From Paraspadella gotoi (Eukaryota; Chaetognatha): a stretch of 64,000 nucleotides of DNA. The first letter of the stretch is position 1; each line of letters begins with the position of its first letter. Both the position numbers and the translations under genes were made by a program. Location of the stretch: positions 26,576,564 to 26,640,563 of the forward strand of contig CM119265.1 in NCBI GenBank assembly GCA_051294375.1, given 5' to 3'. This document shows, piece after piece, positions 36,678-48,573 of the stretch. The notes under the pieces were generated by a model. It was given only the letters and a program-made list of their open reading frames with translations, was not told where the DNA came from and searched no databases.

Positions 36678-37290
36678 TTCAAATCGAGTTAACAGAACTA
36701 ATTGGCATCAATTTGTGTTTGTTAACAAAAAGGTTAATCAGTAGCGAATCCGCGAATCTTTCTGCATTGTCATCTGCGTCGGTCAACCGGTGCCAAACTC
36801 GGAGTTTCAAATTCTCTTTACGAAAAAAAAATATTTTAATTTAAAGACAAATACTAAATTCGAAAAGGTAAAATCGCATTAAATAATGAATTACTAGTTT
36901 GTTAATTAATTCATACTTTTTTTATTATTCAAATTCTATACAATGACTAAATGATGTAATTGCTTAACGCTACATAATAACTTTTTAAAAAAATTGGTAT
37001 GTAATTAGTAACAGTATCAGCGAAAAACCGTAAACATTAGATAGTAAAAAGTAAGTAATTCATATCAAAATATGATACAGATGTATACAAATATATAAAT
37101 TAACAGCAAAATAACAACAAAAAAGTCATGAATAAATAATTTAGTAGATGATGAATTAATAAAGGAGTTGATTTGATGAGTTCTCACTTTTTATTAGAAT
37201 TCATACAAAATCTTCTGATCTAAGAAATTACAGTTCATCTTCCATCTCCTTAAATTTTGTTGTCTTTTCATCTTCCACTTCTTTTTTTGC
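36226..37290. other. Intergenic upstream of the FN3 gene
   Basis: AT-rich, with a CT array at 36621-36675. No gene supported. Confidence 0.55.
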
Positions 37291-37298
37291 TATAAATA
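37291..37298 (+). promoter_or_regulatory. TATA box of the FN3 gene
   Basis: TATAAATA lies about 200 bases before the start codon and upstream of a probable 5' UTR intron. The spacing suits a start site near 37320. Confidence 0.45.
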
Positions 37299-37387
37299 GT
37301 ATAGGGTAGTATTATTTGTTGATACGCCTGTGGATATGAAACTGACATTAAAAAAATTAGAAATTATTTTTGATCAATTATTGAAAT

Positions 37388-37391
37388 TAAT

Positions 37392-37458
<67 letters not shown>

Positions 37459-37461
37459 TTC
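37388..37461. repeat. (TTTA)n microsatellite
   Basis: About 18 TTTA units, placed in the presumed 5' UTR intron just before the acceptor CTATTCCAG. Confidence 0.95.
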
Positions 37462-37503
37462 TTTAATTATTCTTTTTCCTCTTCTATTCCAGTCCCTACC
37501 AAA

Positions 37504-40500
37504 ATGCTGCATTTCCTCTGCTGCGTCCTGGCGACGCTGCTGGTGACGGCGGCCGCAGCACCGGGAGACTCGCCGGTCATGACTGCGGAGGAGATTGCGG
37601 CGCAGATGGCGGAGCAGATGGCGGCGCAGTTGGCAGAGCAGATGGGATCGGGAATGACGCCGGAGATGGCAGCGCAGATGGCAGAAGCGATGAAGGCGGC
37701 AACTGCTGAATTGCCACCTGGAATTACGCCGGAGATGGCAGCGCAGATGGCAGCGGCCATGGCAGCTGGGGATGGTGGGGCTGGAGCTGGAGCTAGACCT
37801 GGACCTGGACCTGGAGGTCCTGGATCTCGCCCTTGGGCGAACCCGAGCAGCCAGAGTAAGTTAAGATTTTAAGAGACAAGGGGCTAACTTGGCTTCTTCT
37901 CGAGTTTATTAATTAATATGATTTAAATAATAATCCATTGCTACATCAAGATTCAATTAATGAGTTCATATTGTTTAAATATCAATTCAAACATGTATGG
38001 TTTTAATTTTCTTCACGTACAAATTAGTGCATATAAGTTATAACGGTCGCTGCTGTGGAAACAATGTATAACATCTTAAACAAAAAGTTTTCAATAGCTG
38101 GATGTTTTAATTTGACGGTAGAGTTTTCTCTTCTTATCTGAAACTTTGTCCACAGAGTCAATAATAATTCAATTTTTCATTTAACCTCATTACATTTCCG
38201 AGAAAAAATTATAATTAACTTACATGGTGAAAATTTTAAACCCGCCGCAAAAAAAAAATTATTAATTGAAAGGTAAAAAAAGAAATTTATACACTTTGGT
38301 ATTTTCTACTCAATTAATTTTTAAAATCAATAAAATAAGCACTGGTTTGCTTTTTTTTTTATCGGTGGGTTTAAACTTTTTACCATGTATAGCAGAGTAT
38401 AGCGAGAACAACGCAATTTTATCTTCAAACAAATGTACAAAAACGCAATTTTTTAGCCTTAAATTTCCTCATGACGCAGTAATGATCGACCCTCCTCAAA
38501 ACTTCACGGTCTCGACTCTTTCATCATCCAAAATCATTTGCCGATGGGAACCTCCATTGGGTCGTTACACTAACATAACCGGATACAATATTCGGTTCAG
38601 AAAAGTCGGGGATCTTTCGTTATCTTTGTTCGCGGTCACTGGAAAAACGAGACAATTCACGATTGAGAGTGAGTCGATATCGATTTGATTAAATAATACT
38701 GAAGTTGATAGTTTTTAACAATGAAGCTAATGCTGAAGCTGAAAGTTTTATGAGGAGATTCGATATATTGAATTTGCGATTGTCCTTGGAGTTAATTATT
38801 AACCTCAATTCAATTAATTTTTTTAGCCTTAGAAACAAAGAGTCGATGTTAATTAACTCTAGTAATCTCTGTTCTAGATACCATTACTTCTTTCAATCAA
38901 TTTCTTTGTCAGATTTGGAAAGTGATACACAATATCAGGTTCGCGTTGAGGCTACAAACGCTTATGGAATCAGTCCACCCACTGTTTGGATAGAAACAAA
39001 AACTTACGCCCTGGATTCAGATGGTGAGCGAGAGTAAAAGATGTAGATGAAATGTATAAAGATATTAATATGAAATTGGTTAAACCAATATATTATCATG
39101 GATGCATCATGTTATTATTTCTATTATAAATTAGTTATAGAAATGATAATATCGCTGAAAAATTTATAATGGAGAAAAACAACTTAATTGACAAAATAGG
39201 TTCCTCTAATGGTAATTAAAAATGTGACCATACAAGTTTTTAATCGGATTAATTTTCCTCCTTGAAATTATAAACATAACGAATTAAGTCAGTGAAGATG
39301 AAACTCTTAAAAAAGAAAAACAAAAGACGTGAAAGACTGTAGAAATATCTTCACAATTATATTATCCATCCACCGATTGAAAATTATAACTTCACAAATA
39401 ATTCCGGTCCTCAGTGCCCATAGGTCCACCACAAAACATCCTAGTTCGCGCGGTTTCGCCTTCAAAAATGATTTGTCAGTGGGAACCACCGGTTAATGTT
39501 GAACAAAATGACATAATTGGATACAAAATTTTTTACAAGAAAGCTGACTCTTCTTCGATTCTTTCTTTGGACACGAGCAGTTTCCTCAATGTTATGATTT
39601 TCTCCAGTGAGTTGTCGTCGTTGTGTTCGATATTGGTCCGTGAATTGTAAATGTGTCTGTGACAAAATCTCTCTAAGTTGCCCAAAATCACATCGCAGCC
39701 AATTTTCTGTCTCTAGATTTCCATAACGAATCCCTTTGTCAGGTTTGGAAAGTCGTACCCGGTATTTAGTTTGGGTCATGGCAAGAACCGTTGATGGAAT
39801 CAGTCTTGCATCAGAGATTAAGAAGTGACAACTCCGGATGGTTAGGCTAAAAATATCAGTCAAATCATTTTAATTCATGAATATGAATTTTAAAAACGTG
39901 ATTAGCAACGCGTTGTATGTTAGCTGTTTATCAAGGCACATTAGTTTCGAATGGATAAGTTATATTTAAAAAAAAAAACCAATAACAACAACTACGTTAA
40001 ATTGGTAAAATATTTGTCATCAGAAAAACGTTACATTTACTTACTTTTACAGCAGCGAACCAAAAATAATCAGATTGTCAAATTTAGGTTTATTTTGTTT
40101 CAATTTCGTGACAGTATACATCAAAATTCGATATCTGCGGCTATAGCTTTCACTGTGTCTACATTAATTGTATATATTTTCATTTCTTTAAGATTCCGGC
40201 GCGTCGAGCGAAGGACCTGCGCCAGAAAACGGTGACTATTATCAAAAATTATTTATCGATGCATAAATTAATGCTCTTTGCAGTAAAGAACAAAATACAT
40301 CGATATCTTTATTAATTAAACTTTTTGTTATATCAGGTTCTGGTTCTGGGCCAGTCTCGGATTCCCAGGAGGCGCCAAAGGGAAAAGTGGACGACTACAT
40401 GTCAAGTCAGTTAACAGACTTTATAATAAAGATTTGAATAACATCTTCAAGATGGAACTTTCCTAAATAATATAATATGGTAACAGCCGGGTTGCCTGTG

Positions 40501-41651
40501 ATGCCAAGTGGGATGGGGCATCTCACTGTTGGCTTTGGGGGCTTCCGACCCTCAGTGACGTCGCCAGTCACTGGCGCGGTTACCCTATGACTGTCTCGCT
40601 TTGCCAACGCAGAGGGAAGTCGTTAGAACTGGGGATGGAACACTACGCCTGGGATGTTGTGTTCCGCCTCTGAGCCAGTGGATTTGGCTGAAGGGTGGAG
40701 GACGTGAGGCAGCTTATATCTTCATTATTTTTTACTTTTATCTAATAATTTTAGTGTGGTTTTTTTTTTTAATTTGAACAACTCGCATCTTTCAATTTAT
40801 ACAAAATTACAAATTATTATTTTATTTTATTTTATTTTATTTTATTTTACGTTTGCTTCAATATTAAATTTATACGAAGTAAAAGATTTTCTCACAACTG
40901 TTGTCGATGAAAAACTTTAGTATTTATCACTACATCACCAACTTTATCACATCTACTTTTATCACAGCTCCGTCAGGGGTCCGCCTAATGAAAGCTTGGG
41001 AAGGAGTCGCGGGCCAAGCGTTGGGACTTTCCAAAACTTTGACTCGTTTTGCTCCGCCGGTGAAAAACTGTTGAAAAATATCACACGCAACTATTTCGTG
41101 GTAAGAGAGAAAGTAATGTAATGTAACTTAATGTAAATTAATGGTATGTACTTTATTGTAAAGAAGAAAGCGACGCAGTCACATTCGAGAAAGTACTGAC
41201 GCATCAACATCAACATCATTAACAACAACAACATCAACATCAACATACATGTTACGATAATGATATTAAATATGAATAGTGATTTAATGGGATAAATAGC
41301 GCTACCTACATCAAGTGTATAATATTAGAAAGAATATAAAAAGACTATTTTTGAATATAGCAGAAGAATTTTAAAGACGACGACCAAGAAACAATAATGT
41401 CGACGGAACAGAAAGAAACAAACAAACAAGAAAGAAATAAAACAATAACAAAGAAAAAACAAAAACAGCAACTAGTACATAATACTTGAAACTTCCTAAC
41501 AATTTTCTCCTCTTCATCTGTCGACAGTCGTGAAGACTTTCGTGAATTCGGCGTCACCAGAATCGGTGAAGACTCTCGCTGTCGGCGTCGTTGAAGCCTC
41601 GAAGACGACGCTCACGGATTTTAGTGACTTCTATGACAAATACAGTGAGAT

Positions 41652-41738
<87 letters not shown>

Positions 41739-42884
41739 GAGAGAAGAGAGAGAAGCAAGCTAATTTGCTCCATTATTCCATATCCTTTTAACCTCCCACC
41801 TTTCCCCTCCACCCCCCCTTATCCCCCGCTTCCTCCGCCCTTACTCCCCCCCCGCGCGTTCCAGATCCCTCAACCCCCAAGTTGATCCAGCTCGTCGTCG
41901 TCGTCGTCGCGCGTGGACGACCTCTTTGACTTCTTCGAGACCACTTCGGAACTCCTCTTGTCTGTGGACGAATTTCTCAAAGAAGCCGACAAGATGGGAC
42001 AGAAACAGATGTTGGAGATTGTCGAAACGTAAGGACAATCAATATGTCCGTCCGTCTGGCGATTGTAATGTCAATGCGTCCGTCTATCGGTCGATAACGT
42101 CACTTTATTTTTTAGATTTTTTTTAATTGTCCATCCGTTTCTCCGTCGATATGTTAATAATTAATAATTAACATTAATAATTAACATTAATAATTAATCC
42201 GTGTTTCCGTCATTCCGTTTTTTTTTTCCACATCCATCAGTCCGTCTGTCCGTTTTTGTTTTCGTGATTGCTACAATCAGCATTTTTAGTTGTCTTTACG
42301 AGTCTATAGATCTTTTCTAATATGTATCCATCTGTCAATTCATTTGTCCATTCGTTACTTGATTTCCAAAGTCCGTTAACTCAAAGCAAGCGGACCCTGA
42401 TTTGAACTTTTAATACGCAAAATAATATTTTCTGTCATATTCAATGTCATAATTAATCATCGATGTATCGATTAAACTACTAAACAATATAGAAAAGCAT
42501 AGTAAAACCCAAAAATAGACTTAAAGCATAATGTAAACCAATAGGACTTGAAATAATTTCCTACTATATGCATTGCATTGCATTATGCAAATAACCTTCT
42601 TGATTTCGATCCCATTGAATAATATTCTAAGAATCTATCTTTTGCATGTTGTAAAATATAAAGATATAAAATAGTGAAACAAGTTATTTTGAAATTGTCA
42701 TATTCAATATACTGTAATGAAATAATTCTTATCTACTTTGTCTTAATCCAGGTTGGATCAAACGATCATGATGTTAAAAATGTGGGAACCTCTGGAAGCT
42801 AAAATGTTCGTCGTTCAAGCAATGAATAACATCGAGACGATGTTGTCTTGCAATCTGAGAGAAGGTTCTAACGAGATTGTTTGA
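37504..42884 (+). CDS. Secreted FN3-domain protein, 11 exons
   Basis: Exons: 37504-37855, 38480-38668, 38913-39023, 39415-39606, 39743-39840, 40193-40231, 40337-40405, 40968-41100, 41528-41644, about 41891-42028, 42752-42884 (stop TGA); about 520 residues. The start MLHFLCCVLATLLVTAAA is a signal peptide, followed by an Ala/Gln/Met-rich helical stretch with repeated TPEMAAQMA and a Gly/Pro-rich linker. Two fibronectin type III domains follow, each split over two exons (DPPQNFTV...CRWEPP, then YQVRVEATNAYGISPP; GPPQNILV...CQWEPP). The C-terminal part is helical and of unknown family. The acceptor TATTCCAG lies 11 bases before the ATG. Nearly all introns are phase 1, typical of extracellular modular proteins. 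Exons 5 and 8 each need a one-base change to stay open, and exon 10 does not join in phase. Sequencing errors are likely, because intron phases agree once exons 5 and 8 are corrected. AATAAA follows near 43098. Confidence 0.75.
40487..40715. repeat. GC-rich island in an FN3-gene intron
   Basis: A sharply bounded GC-rich segment in an AT-rich intron (between exons at 40405 and 40968). It has no coding similarity I recognise and may be an inserted element fragment. Confidence 0.4.
41652..41755. repeat. (GA)n microsatellite at a splice donor
   Basis: The GA array starts seven bases after the donor TACA|GTGAGA of exon 9 of the FN3 gene. Confidence 0.9.
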
Positions 42885-43186
42885 CATTGTAAAAATAATC
42901 CAATCAAATCAAAAGAAAATGTTATTTTTTTTTTAATCTTTAAATACGAAAAGCTATATGATACACGAGACATCGTCAAGATTTACACAAAATTTATCAA
43001 ATTGACAATTAGTTATTGAATTATTGCTTACATCTCCTTACGTTTTGGTTTTTTTCGTTGATTCTTTTTTTTATTGATTTTTGCAAATGTGAATAATAAA
43101 TAAAACGGAAAAGAAATATATACATTCCTTAATTGTTTTAAATTTGATATCCACCAAATTTCTATAAATTAATAATCTTCAGTTAC

Positions 43187-43538
43187 GATCGAACCCGACA
43201 TTTCTGGAGAAAAAAATTACTACGGTTTCAAACAAGTAAATAATACGTTGCGGTAATTACTGGTGGAATTGCCAAAAGTATCGCACATATATCTGACCTC
43301 AGACTTTGCAAAATGTTGACTGCGGCCGAAACTAAAATCTTTTGTTTTCTTCTCTCGAAGCGACATCTTTCGAGTGGCAACGCTATGTGGCACGCCTGCG
43401 TCCATTATTGGTCAAGGAAAAAAATAACGAGGATGCTTAGAATCTTAAAATAACTTCGACTCTTTGGAATAAAAAGCATGTAAAGATACAGCGAAGACTG
43501 CATCCCAAATGTTCTACTTTAACAAGTACGAAAATAGT
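43187..43538. repeat. Block upstream of the pterin synthase, copy 1
   Basis: Contains GCGGTAATTACTGGTGGAAT and TCGAAGCGACATCTTTCGAG. The first 95 bases recur at 43564-43659 and the rest at 44824-45167, each beside a gap. One true copy with redundant contig ends is likely. It may include promoter sequence of the pterin synthase; I see no clear exon. Confidence 0.6.
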
Positions 43539-43787
43539 ANNNNNNNNNNNNNNNNNNNNNNNNNATAAATTAATAATCTTCAGTTAAGATCGAACCCGAC
43601 ATTTCTGGAGAAAAAAAATTTACTACGGTTCAAACAAGTAGAATAAATACGTTGCGGTANNNNNNNNNNNNNNNNNNNNNNNNNNNNNNNNNNNNNNNNN
43701 NNNNNNNNNNNNNNNNNNNNNNNNNNNNNNNNNNNNNNNNNNNNNNNNNNNNNNNNNNNNNNNNNNNNNNNNNNNNNNNNNNNNNNN

Positions 43788-46700
43788 GAAAGTGTAACAA
43801 CCTAAACGGACACGGGCACAATTACAAGGTACAACGGAAAATGTGGAATCTCCATAGTAATGTCAGAGTATGTATTCAAAACTTTCTTGGTAAACTTTAT
43901 TCGTCGTTTCTTTTATATGCAGATAGAAATAACAATAAAGNNNNNNNNNNNNNNNNNNNNNNNNNNNNNNNNNNNNNNNNNNNNNNNNNNNNNNNNNNNN
44001 NNNNNNNNNNNNNNNNNNNNNNNNNNNNNNNNNNNNNNNNNNNNNNNNNNNNNNNNNNNNNNNNNNNNNNNNNNNNNNNNNNNNNNNNNNNNNNNNNNNN
44101 NNNNNNNNNNNNNNNNNNNNNNNNNNNNNNNNNNNNNNNNNNNNNNNNNNNNNNNNNNNNNNNNNNNNNNNNNATCTGGCTGAATTAAAGGTGAATATCC
44201 AAATTGATTTATTTATTAACAATGAAATCTTATCCAAGTATTTGTTGTATTAGTACTTTTACTTTAATTTACAGATATTTTTTTTTGCTAATTGATAAAA
44301 AAGATTTGGGTTTAATTGATTCACGGATAAGAATTTCTAATTTTTTTNNNNNNNNNNNNNNNNNNNNNNNNNNNNNNNNNNNNNNNNNNNNNNNNNNNNN
44401 NNNNNNNNNNNNNNNNNNNNNNNNNNNNNNNNNNNNNNNNNNNNNNNNNNNNNNNNNNNNNNNNNNNNNNNNNNNNNNNNNNNNNNNNNNNNNNNNNNNN
44501 NNNNNNNNNNNNNNNNNNNNNNNNNNNNNNNNNNNNNNNNNNNNCGATGTCCCTGAATTTGAAGTTAGTTTAGCCAATTTGACCATTTGCTCCCCATGGC
44601 ACACTTCCCTTGCAGTTTGCTCCTTCTCTAGCAATGCAAGATACTTTCATTTCTATCCAGCAATGAACTAACCCATTACTTTTCCCTCTTCCCCAGCACT
44701 AACCCATCACTTTTACCTTTCCTCCAGCACTAACCCATCACTTTTACCTTTCCTCCAGCACTAACCCATCACTTTTCCCTTTCCCACAGCACTAACCCAT
44801 CACTTTTCCGTTTNNNNNNNNNNAAATACGTTGCGGTAATTACTGGTGGAATTGCAAAAGTATCGCACATATATCTGACCTCAGACTTTGCAAAAATGTT
44901 GACTGCGGCCGAAACTAAAATCTTTTGTTTTCTTCTCTCGAAGCGACATCTTTCGAGTGGCAACGCTATGTGGCACGACCTCGCGTCCTTATTGGTCAAG
45001 GAAAAAAAAATAACGAGGATGCTTAGAATTCTTAAAATAACTTCGACTCTTTGGAATAAAAAGCATGTAAAGATACAGCGAAGGCTGAAGCTTTAAATCA
45101 ATGCATTTTTAAATTTTAAAGCAGCCTGCATCCCAAATGTTCTACTTTAAACAAAGTACGAAATAGTATATAAACATTAGCTTGGATTTCTATTGACCTC
45201 TTCGATACGCTTTTCTTTCGTTCGGGCTTTAAATAGAATATCCGTGACATGTTGCCCATTCATCTTTGGAATTTATAAAGGTGAACTTATTTAGGAAAGA
45301 TTAAGTGGAGAGTTAAAAGTTAAGAGAATCAAGGTTTCAATCGTATGATAATTGATAGATAATTGAATAGAAAATTTATGTTACAATCATCAATCTATTT
45401 TAAAGTTAGTTCGTGATAAGTTGTCTGATCTGATTCAGATACCGAGCGAAATCTGAACGAGGCCTGACCTCCCTTTTCCAATTGTCCAACAAACACACCC
45501 CCACACAACACAGCAGAGCACGATTCTACTACTTCAGGTACTCTACGTACTCCTCTCCACTTCTACACAGCACACTCATAATATTTCTCATTTTATGTAA
45601 ATGATAACCACAACGATTCGCGCGTTCTACATTGGCGAGAGACAACCTTCCAACCACACCACCACAACACAAACGAATTTCCAATTTTTTTTCAACAAGA
45701 AAAATAATCTCTTCTGCTGTGACTTGATTCGATGGATCGCCAAGATTTGATCAAGCGATGTCCGCTGTTGAAGTTAGCTTTTAGTCCAAATCTTGACCCG
45801 CATGGCACACTTCCCTTGCCGTTCTGCTCCTTTCTAGCAATGCAAGATACTTTCAACTTTCTACATCCAGGAATGAACTAAGCACTTATCTTCCTCTCAT
45901 TCACAGCATATCTCACTTTTGAATCTTTCAGTATCACTTCTTTCTTTCACAGCCACTAACCATCACTTTTGCCGTTTCCGGGCGACTAGCACTACCCTCA
46001 CTTTTAAACCTTTTCCTCCGCAGCACTAAACCCATCTCACTTTTTAACCTTTCCTGCCAGCAACTAACCCAATCACTTTTAACACTTTCCTCCAGCACTA
46101 CCATTACTTTTGCCATTTCCCTCAACACTAACCGCATGCACTTTTTCTTTCCTCCAGCAATTAACCTCACCTGGCTCACTTTTCCCTTCCCAGCACTGAA
46201 TCGCATCATTTTTCGCCTTTCCCCGCAGGCACTAACCTATCATCTCCCTTTCCCGCCCAGCACTAAACGATGCTATCATTCTTCCCTTTCCGCCCAAGCC
46301 ACTAACAATATTCNNNNNNNNNNNNNNNNNNNNNNNNNNNNNNNNNNNNNNNNNNNNNNNNNNNNNNNNNNNNNNNNNNNNNNNNNNNNNNNNNNNNNNN
46401 NNNNNNNNNNNNNNNNNNNNNNNNNNNNNNNNNNNNNNNNNNNNNNNNNNNNNNNNNNNNNNNNNNNNNNNNNNNNNNNNNNNNNNNNNNNNNNNNNNNN
46501 NNNNNNNNNNNNNNNNNNNNNNNNNNNNNNNNNNNNNNNNNNNNNNNNNNNNNNNNNNNNNNNNNNNNNNNNNNNNNNNNNNNNNNNNNNNNNNNNNNNN
46601 NNNNNNNNNNNNNNNNNNNNNNNNNNNNNNNNNNNNNNNNNNNNNNNNNNNNNNNNNNTTCCCTTTCCCCCAGCACTAACCCATCACTCTTCCCTTTCCC

Positions 46701-46918
46701 CCAGCACTAATCCATCACTTTTCCCTTTCCCCCAGCACATCCCCAGCACGGCGGAGAATATCTCCATCCTCGTTTGGAACAAAATCTCACGCGATTTGAA
46801 GGCGAAATCCCACGAAAACCCGGATGTAATAGACGTGCGCTTGCACGAAGTTAAAGTTCACGAAACCGATAAGAACATCGTCGCTTATCGCGGAGAAATT
46901 ATAGAACTTCACGATTAA
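43788..46918 (+). CDS. PTS: 6-pyruvoyl-tetrahydropterin synthase (gapped)
   Basis: This enzyme converts 7,8-dihydroneopterin triphosphate to 6-pyruvoyl-tetrahydropterin, the second step of tetrahydrobiopterin synthesis. Visible pieces, in order: 43788-43828 reads KCNNLNGHGHNYK with the zinc-ligand HGH motif (donor AAG|GTACAA). 44174-44190 reads NLAELK (donor GTGAAT). 44545-44563 reads DVPEFE (donor GTTAGT). The last exon, 46736-46918, begins HIPSTAEN and ends with VHETDKNIVAYRGEIIELHD, carrying the family's C-terminal E-T-D-x-N-I-V block with its catalytic glutamate. The N-terminus and middle fall in gaps. A noisy second copy of the third exon lies at about 45700-45772. AATAAA follows at 47138. 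Order and motifs match the family exactly, so identity is firm; the gene model is incomplete. Confidence 0.85.
44655..44813 (+). repeat. 31-bp minisatellite of 3' splice-site units, part 1
   Basis: Each unit reads CACTAACCCATCAC, then a pyrimidine tract (TTTTCCCTTTCC), then CCAG. That gives a branch-point-like CTAAC, a polypyrimidine tract and an AG. About five units lie directly after the DVPEFE exon of the pterin synthase. The array is cut by a 10-base gap. Confidence 0.85.
44824..45772. repeat. Redundant copy of the pterin-synthase upstream region and exon
   Basis: 44824-45167 repeats 43245-43538. The part near 45700-45772 is a noisy version of the exon that ends at 44563, again followed by a GTTAG donor. 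Because one gene needs only one such exon, this looks like a misjoined haplotype or unpolished duplicate. Confidence 0.6.
45880..46313 (+). repeat. 31-bp minisatellite, noisy part
   Basis: At least a dozen degenerate units with the CAGCACTAACC and TTTCC pattern, with frequent 1-base errors, up to the 355-base gap. Confidence 0.75.
46669..46735 (+). repeat. 31-bp minisatellite, end at the real acceptor
   Basis: The last two units lead straight into the acceptor TTTCCCCCAG|CACATC of the final pterin-synthase exon, so the real 3' splice site is itself the last unit of the array. Confidence 0.85.
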
Positions 46919-47137
46919 TGTTCTAATTTATTTAAAATTATAGTTAAATTTAGTATTTTTGAAAAGCTGCGTTTAAAGATGAGGTATTTTATTAAAGAGT
47001 TCTTAGACCTTCTACGTTTCAGATATTCCTTTATATTAGAAAATATATAATGACTTTAGGTTTGTCTACTGTTTTTTTTTTTCTAAAATAATTTTAGTTT
47101 TGTATTACATGTTATATTTCTTAGGGTACGTTCTGGA

Positions 47138-47143
47138 AATAAA
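47138..47143 (+). terminator. Poly(A) signal of the pterin synthase
   Basis: AATAAA about 220 bases after the stop codon. Confidence 0.5.
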
Positions 47144-47799
47144 CGTTTCCACAGAGAATTCGAGTTAAAAAACTTTTTTTTTTGAAATTATTTTTTTTAT
47201 TTTTTGAGTTTTTTGTATTATTTGTACTGTTTCAAATGAATGATTTTAAATAGATATAAATTTAGAATAAAAAAAATCTCTGTGTTGTAATAGATGGTGC
47301 AGCACTTGAGAAGGGGAACTGATTAGTTATCACTGATCACTGATAACGATAACCTGTCCAGATGACTTTTTTTCATTTAATAAAGTTCGAGGACTAATTT
47401 TTCTGCACCTTAGCTCAACAGTCAAAAATCGAATTGTTTATCGATTTCGATTAACGCGTCAAAAATTGATATGCGGGTTCCGATGGTACTAGTATCGGGA
47501 CCCGCGATAAGAGATATTGATATCAAGTCCCAACTACTTTCACCGGCGGAAGCTCACTTTAAAATTAAGAATTCCATCTCATCTTCGGGATTTTTCTTTA
47601 TTTTTTTAAATTTTTTTAAATTTTGACATTTACATCTTCGAAAAAATGACAAGTCGTGTCGCTGAAAATAGAAATTATTCAATGTAATAGGTTTCAACCA
47701 AACCGAAACAAGTAATTTACCCTCATAAAACCTGTAATCTTTAAAAGTGACTTACTCTTAGGTAAGATAGATCAAATAAAATTGACAAATCTTCATGTT

Positions 47800-48030
47800 T
47801 TAATTCTTTGTAATTTTGTTTCAGACAACAATTTTATTTCAAAAAACGTACGTGTTTCGATTCGATACGAAATTTTATCAATTTAGACAAACGTGTCTAG
47901 ATTATTTCACAAATTGTCAAAGCGCTGATGTGATGTGATGTGATGTGATGTGATGTGATCTCGAATCCAGAGTCGAAACACGTACGTTTTTTTTAAATAA
48001 AATCGTTGTTTGAAACTAAATTACAAAATT
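47800..48030. repeat. Foldback element with hammerhead-like cores
   Basis: Two arms of about 60 bases (47800-47862 and 47972-48030) are inverted copies, both with ACGTACGTGTTTCGA or its complement and a TTTTATTT run. The plus strand between them reads GCGCTGATG, a TGATG microsatellite, a short CTC/GAG stem, then CGAAACACGTACG. The other arm read on the minus strand gives TTGATAAA, a TTCG/CGAA stem and CGAAACACG. Both resemble decayed hammerhead cores facing each other. Confidence 0.5.
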
Positions 48031-48148
48031 TTATGCTTATAAATCTTCATAAACTTCGACCTCAACTTGACAAAGCTTCAAACAACGTTCTGTGATATTT
48101 AACTTGTTCTTTTTAAATCAGACAAAAACGAAAGACATCTAAGAGACG

Positions 48149-48493
48149 ATGGGCGAGCGACATTTCGAGGGAGACGCCCTCGCCGCACGCTACGCCCGAT
48201 TTCGACCCTCGATGCCTCAGTCGGTGGGCGACGCCATCTTGGATTTTCTCAAGGAAAAAATCCCGGACGAAGTTAGTAAGAATTGTGAAATCGCGGTATT
48301 GTGAAAACTTCTGAAATTTCACCAGGGTAATGTAATCAAAAGATGGGATTTGTCATTAATGAAAGATATTTTTAGTAACTACATACTAAGCATAATATAA
48401 ATTCCTGACTTCACATTTTTGATCGCCTGTTAACATTTTCCAATGTCAATCTTCCTTTGCCCAAATGTCGACTCGTGCAGTTTTAGCAGAAGG

Positions 48494-48573
<80 letters not shown>

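Noticed and set aside
37467-37760. Ala-rich frame antisense to the FN3-gene first exon
   Set aside because: Mirror of the Ala/Gln/Met repeat; the sense strand has the signal peptide, start and splice sites.
43220-43405. Minus-strand 61-residue frame repeated at 44769-44999
   Set aside because: Recurs only because the DNA block is duplicated; no family similarity, and the two copies differ by frame-changing indels.
46136-46740. Open frame through the minisatellite and gap joined to the last pterin-synthase exon
   Set aside because: Runs through 355 unknown bases and tandem acceptors; only the part after 46736 matches the family.
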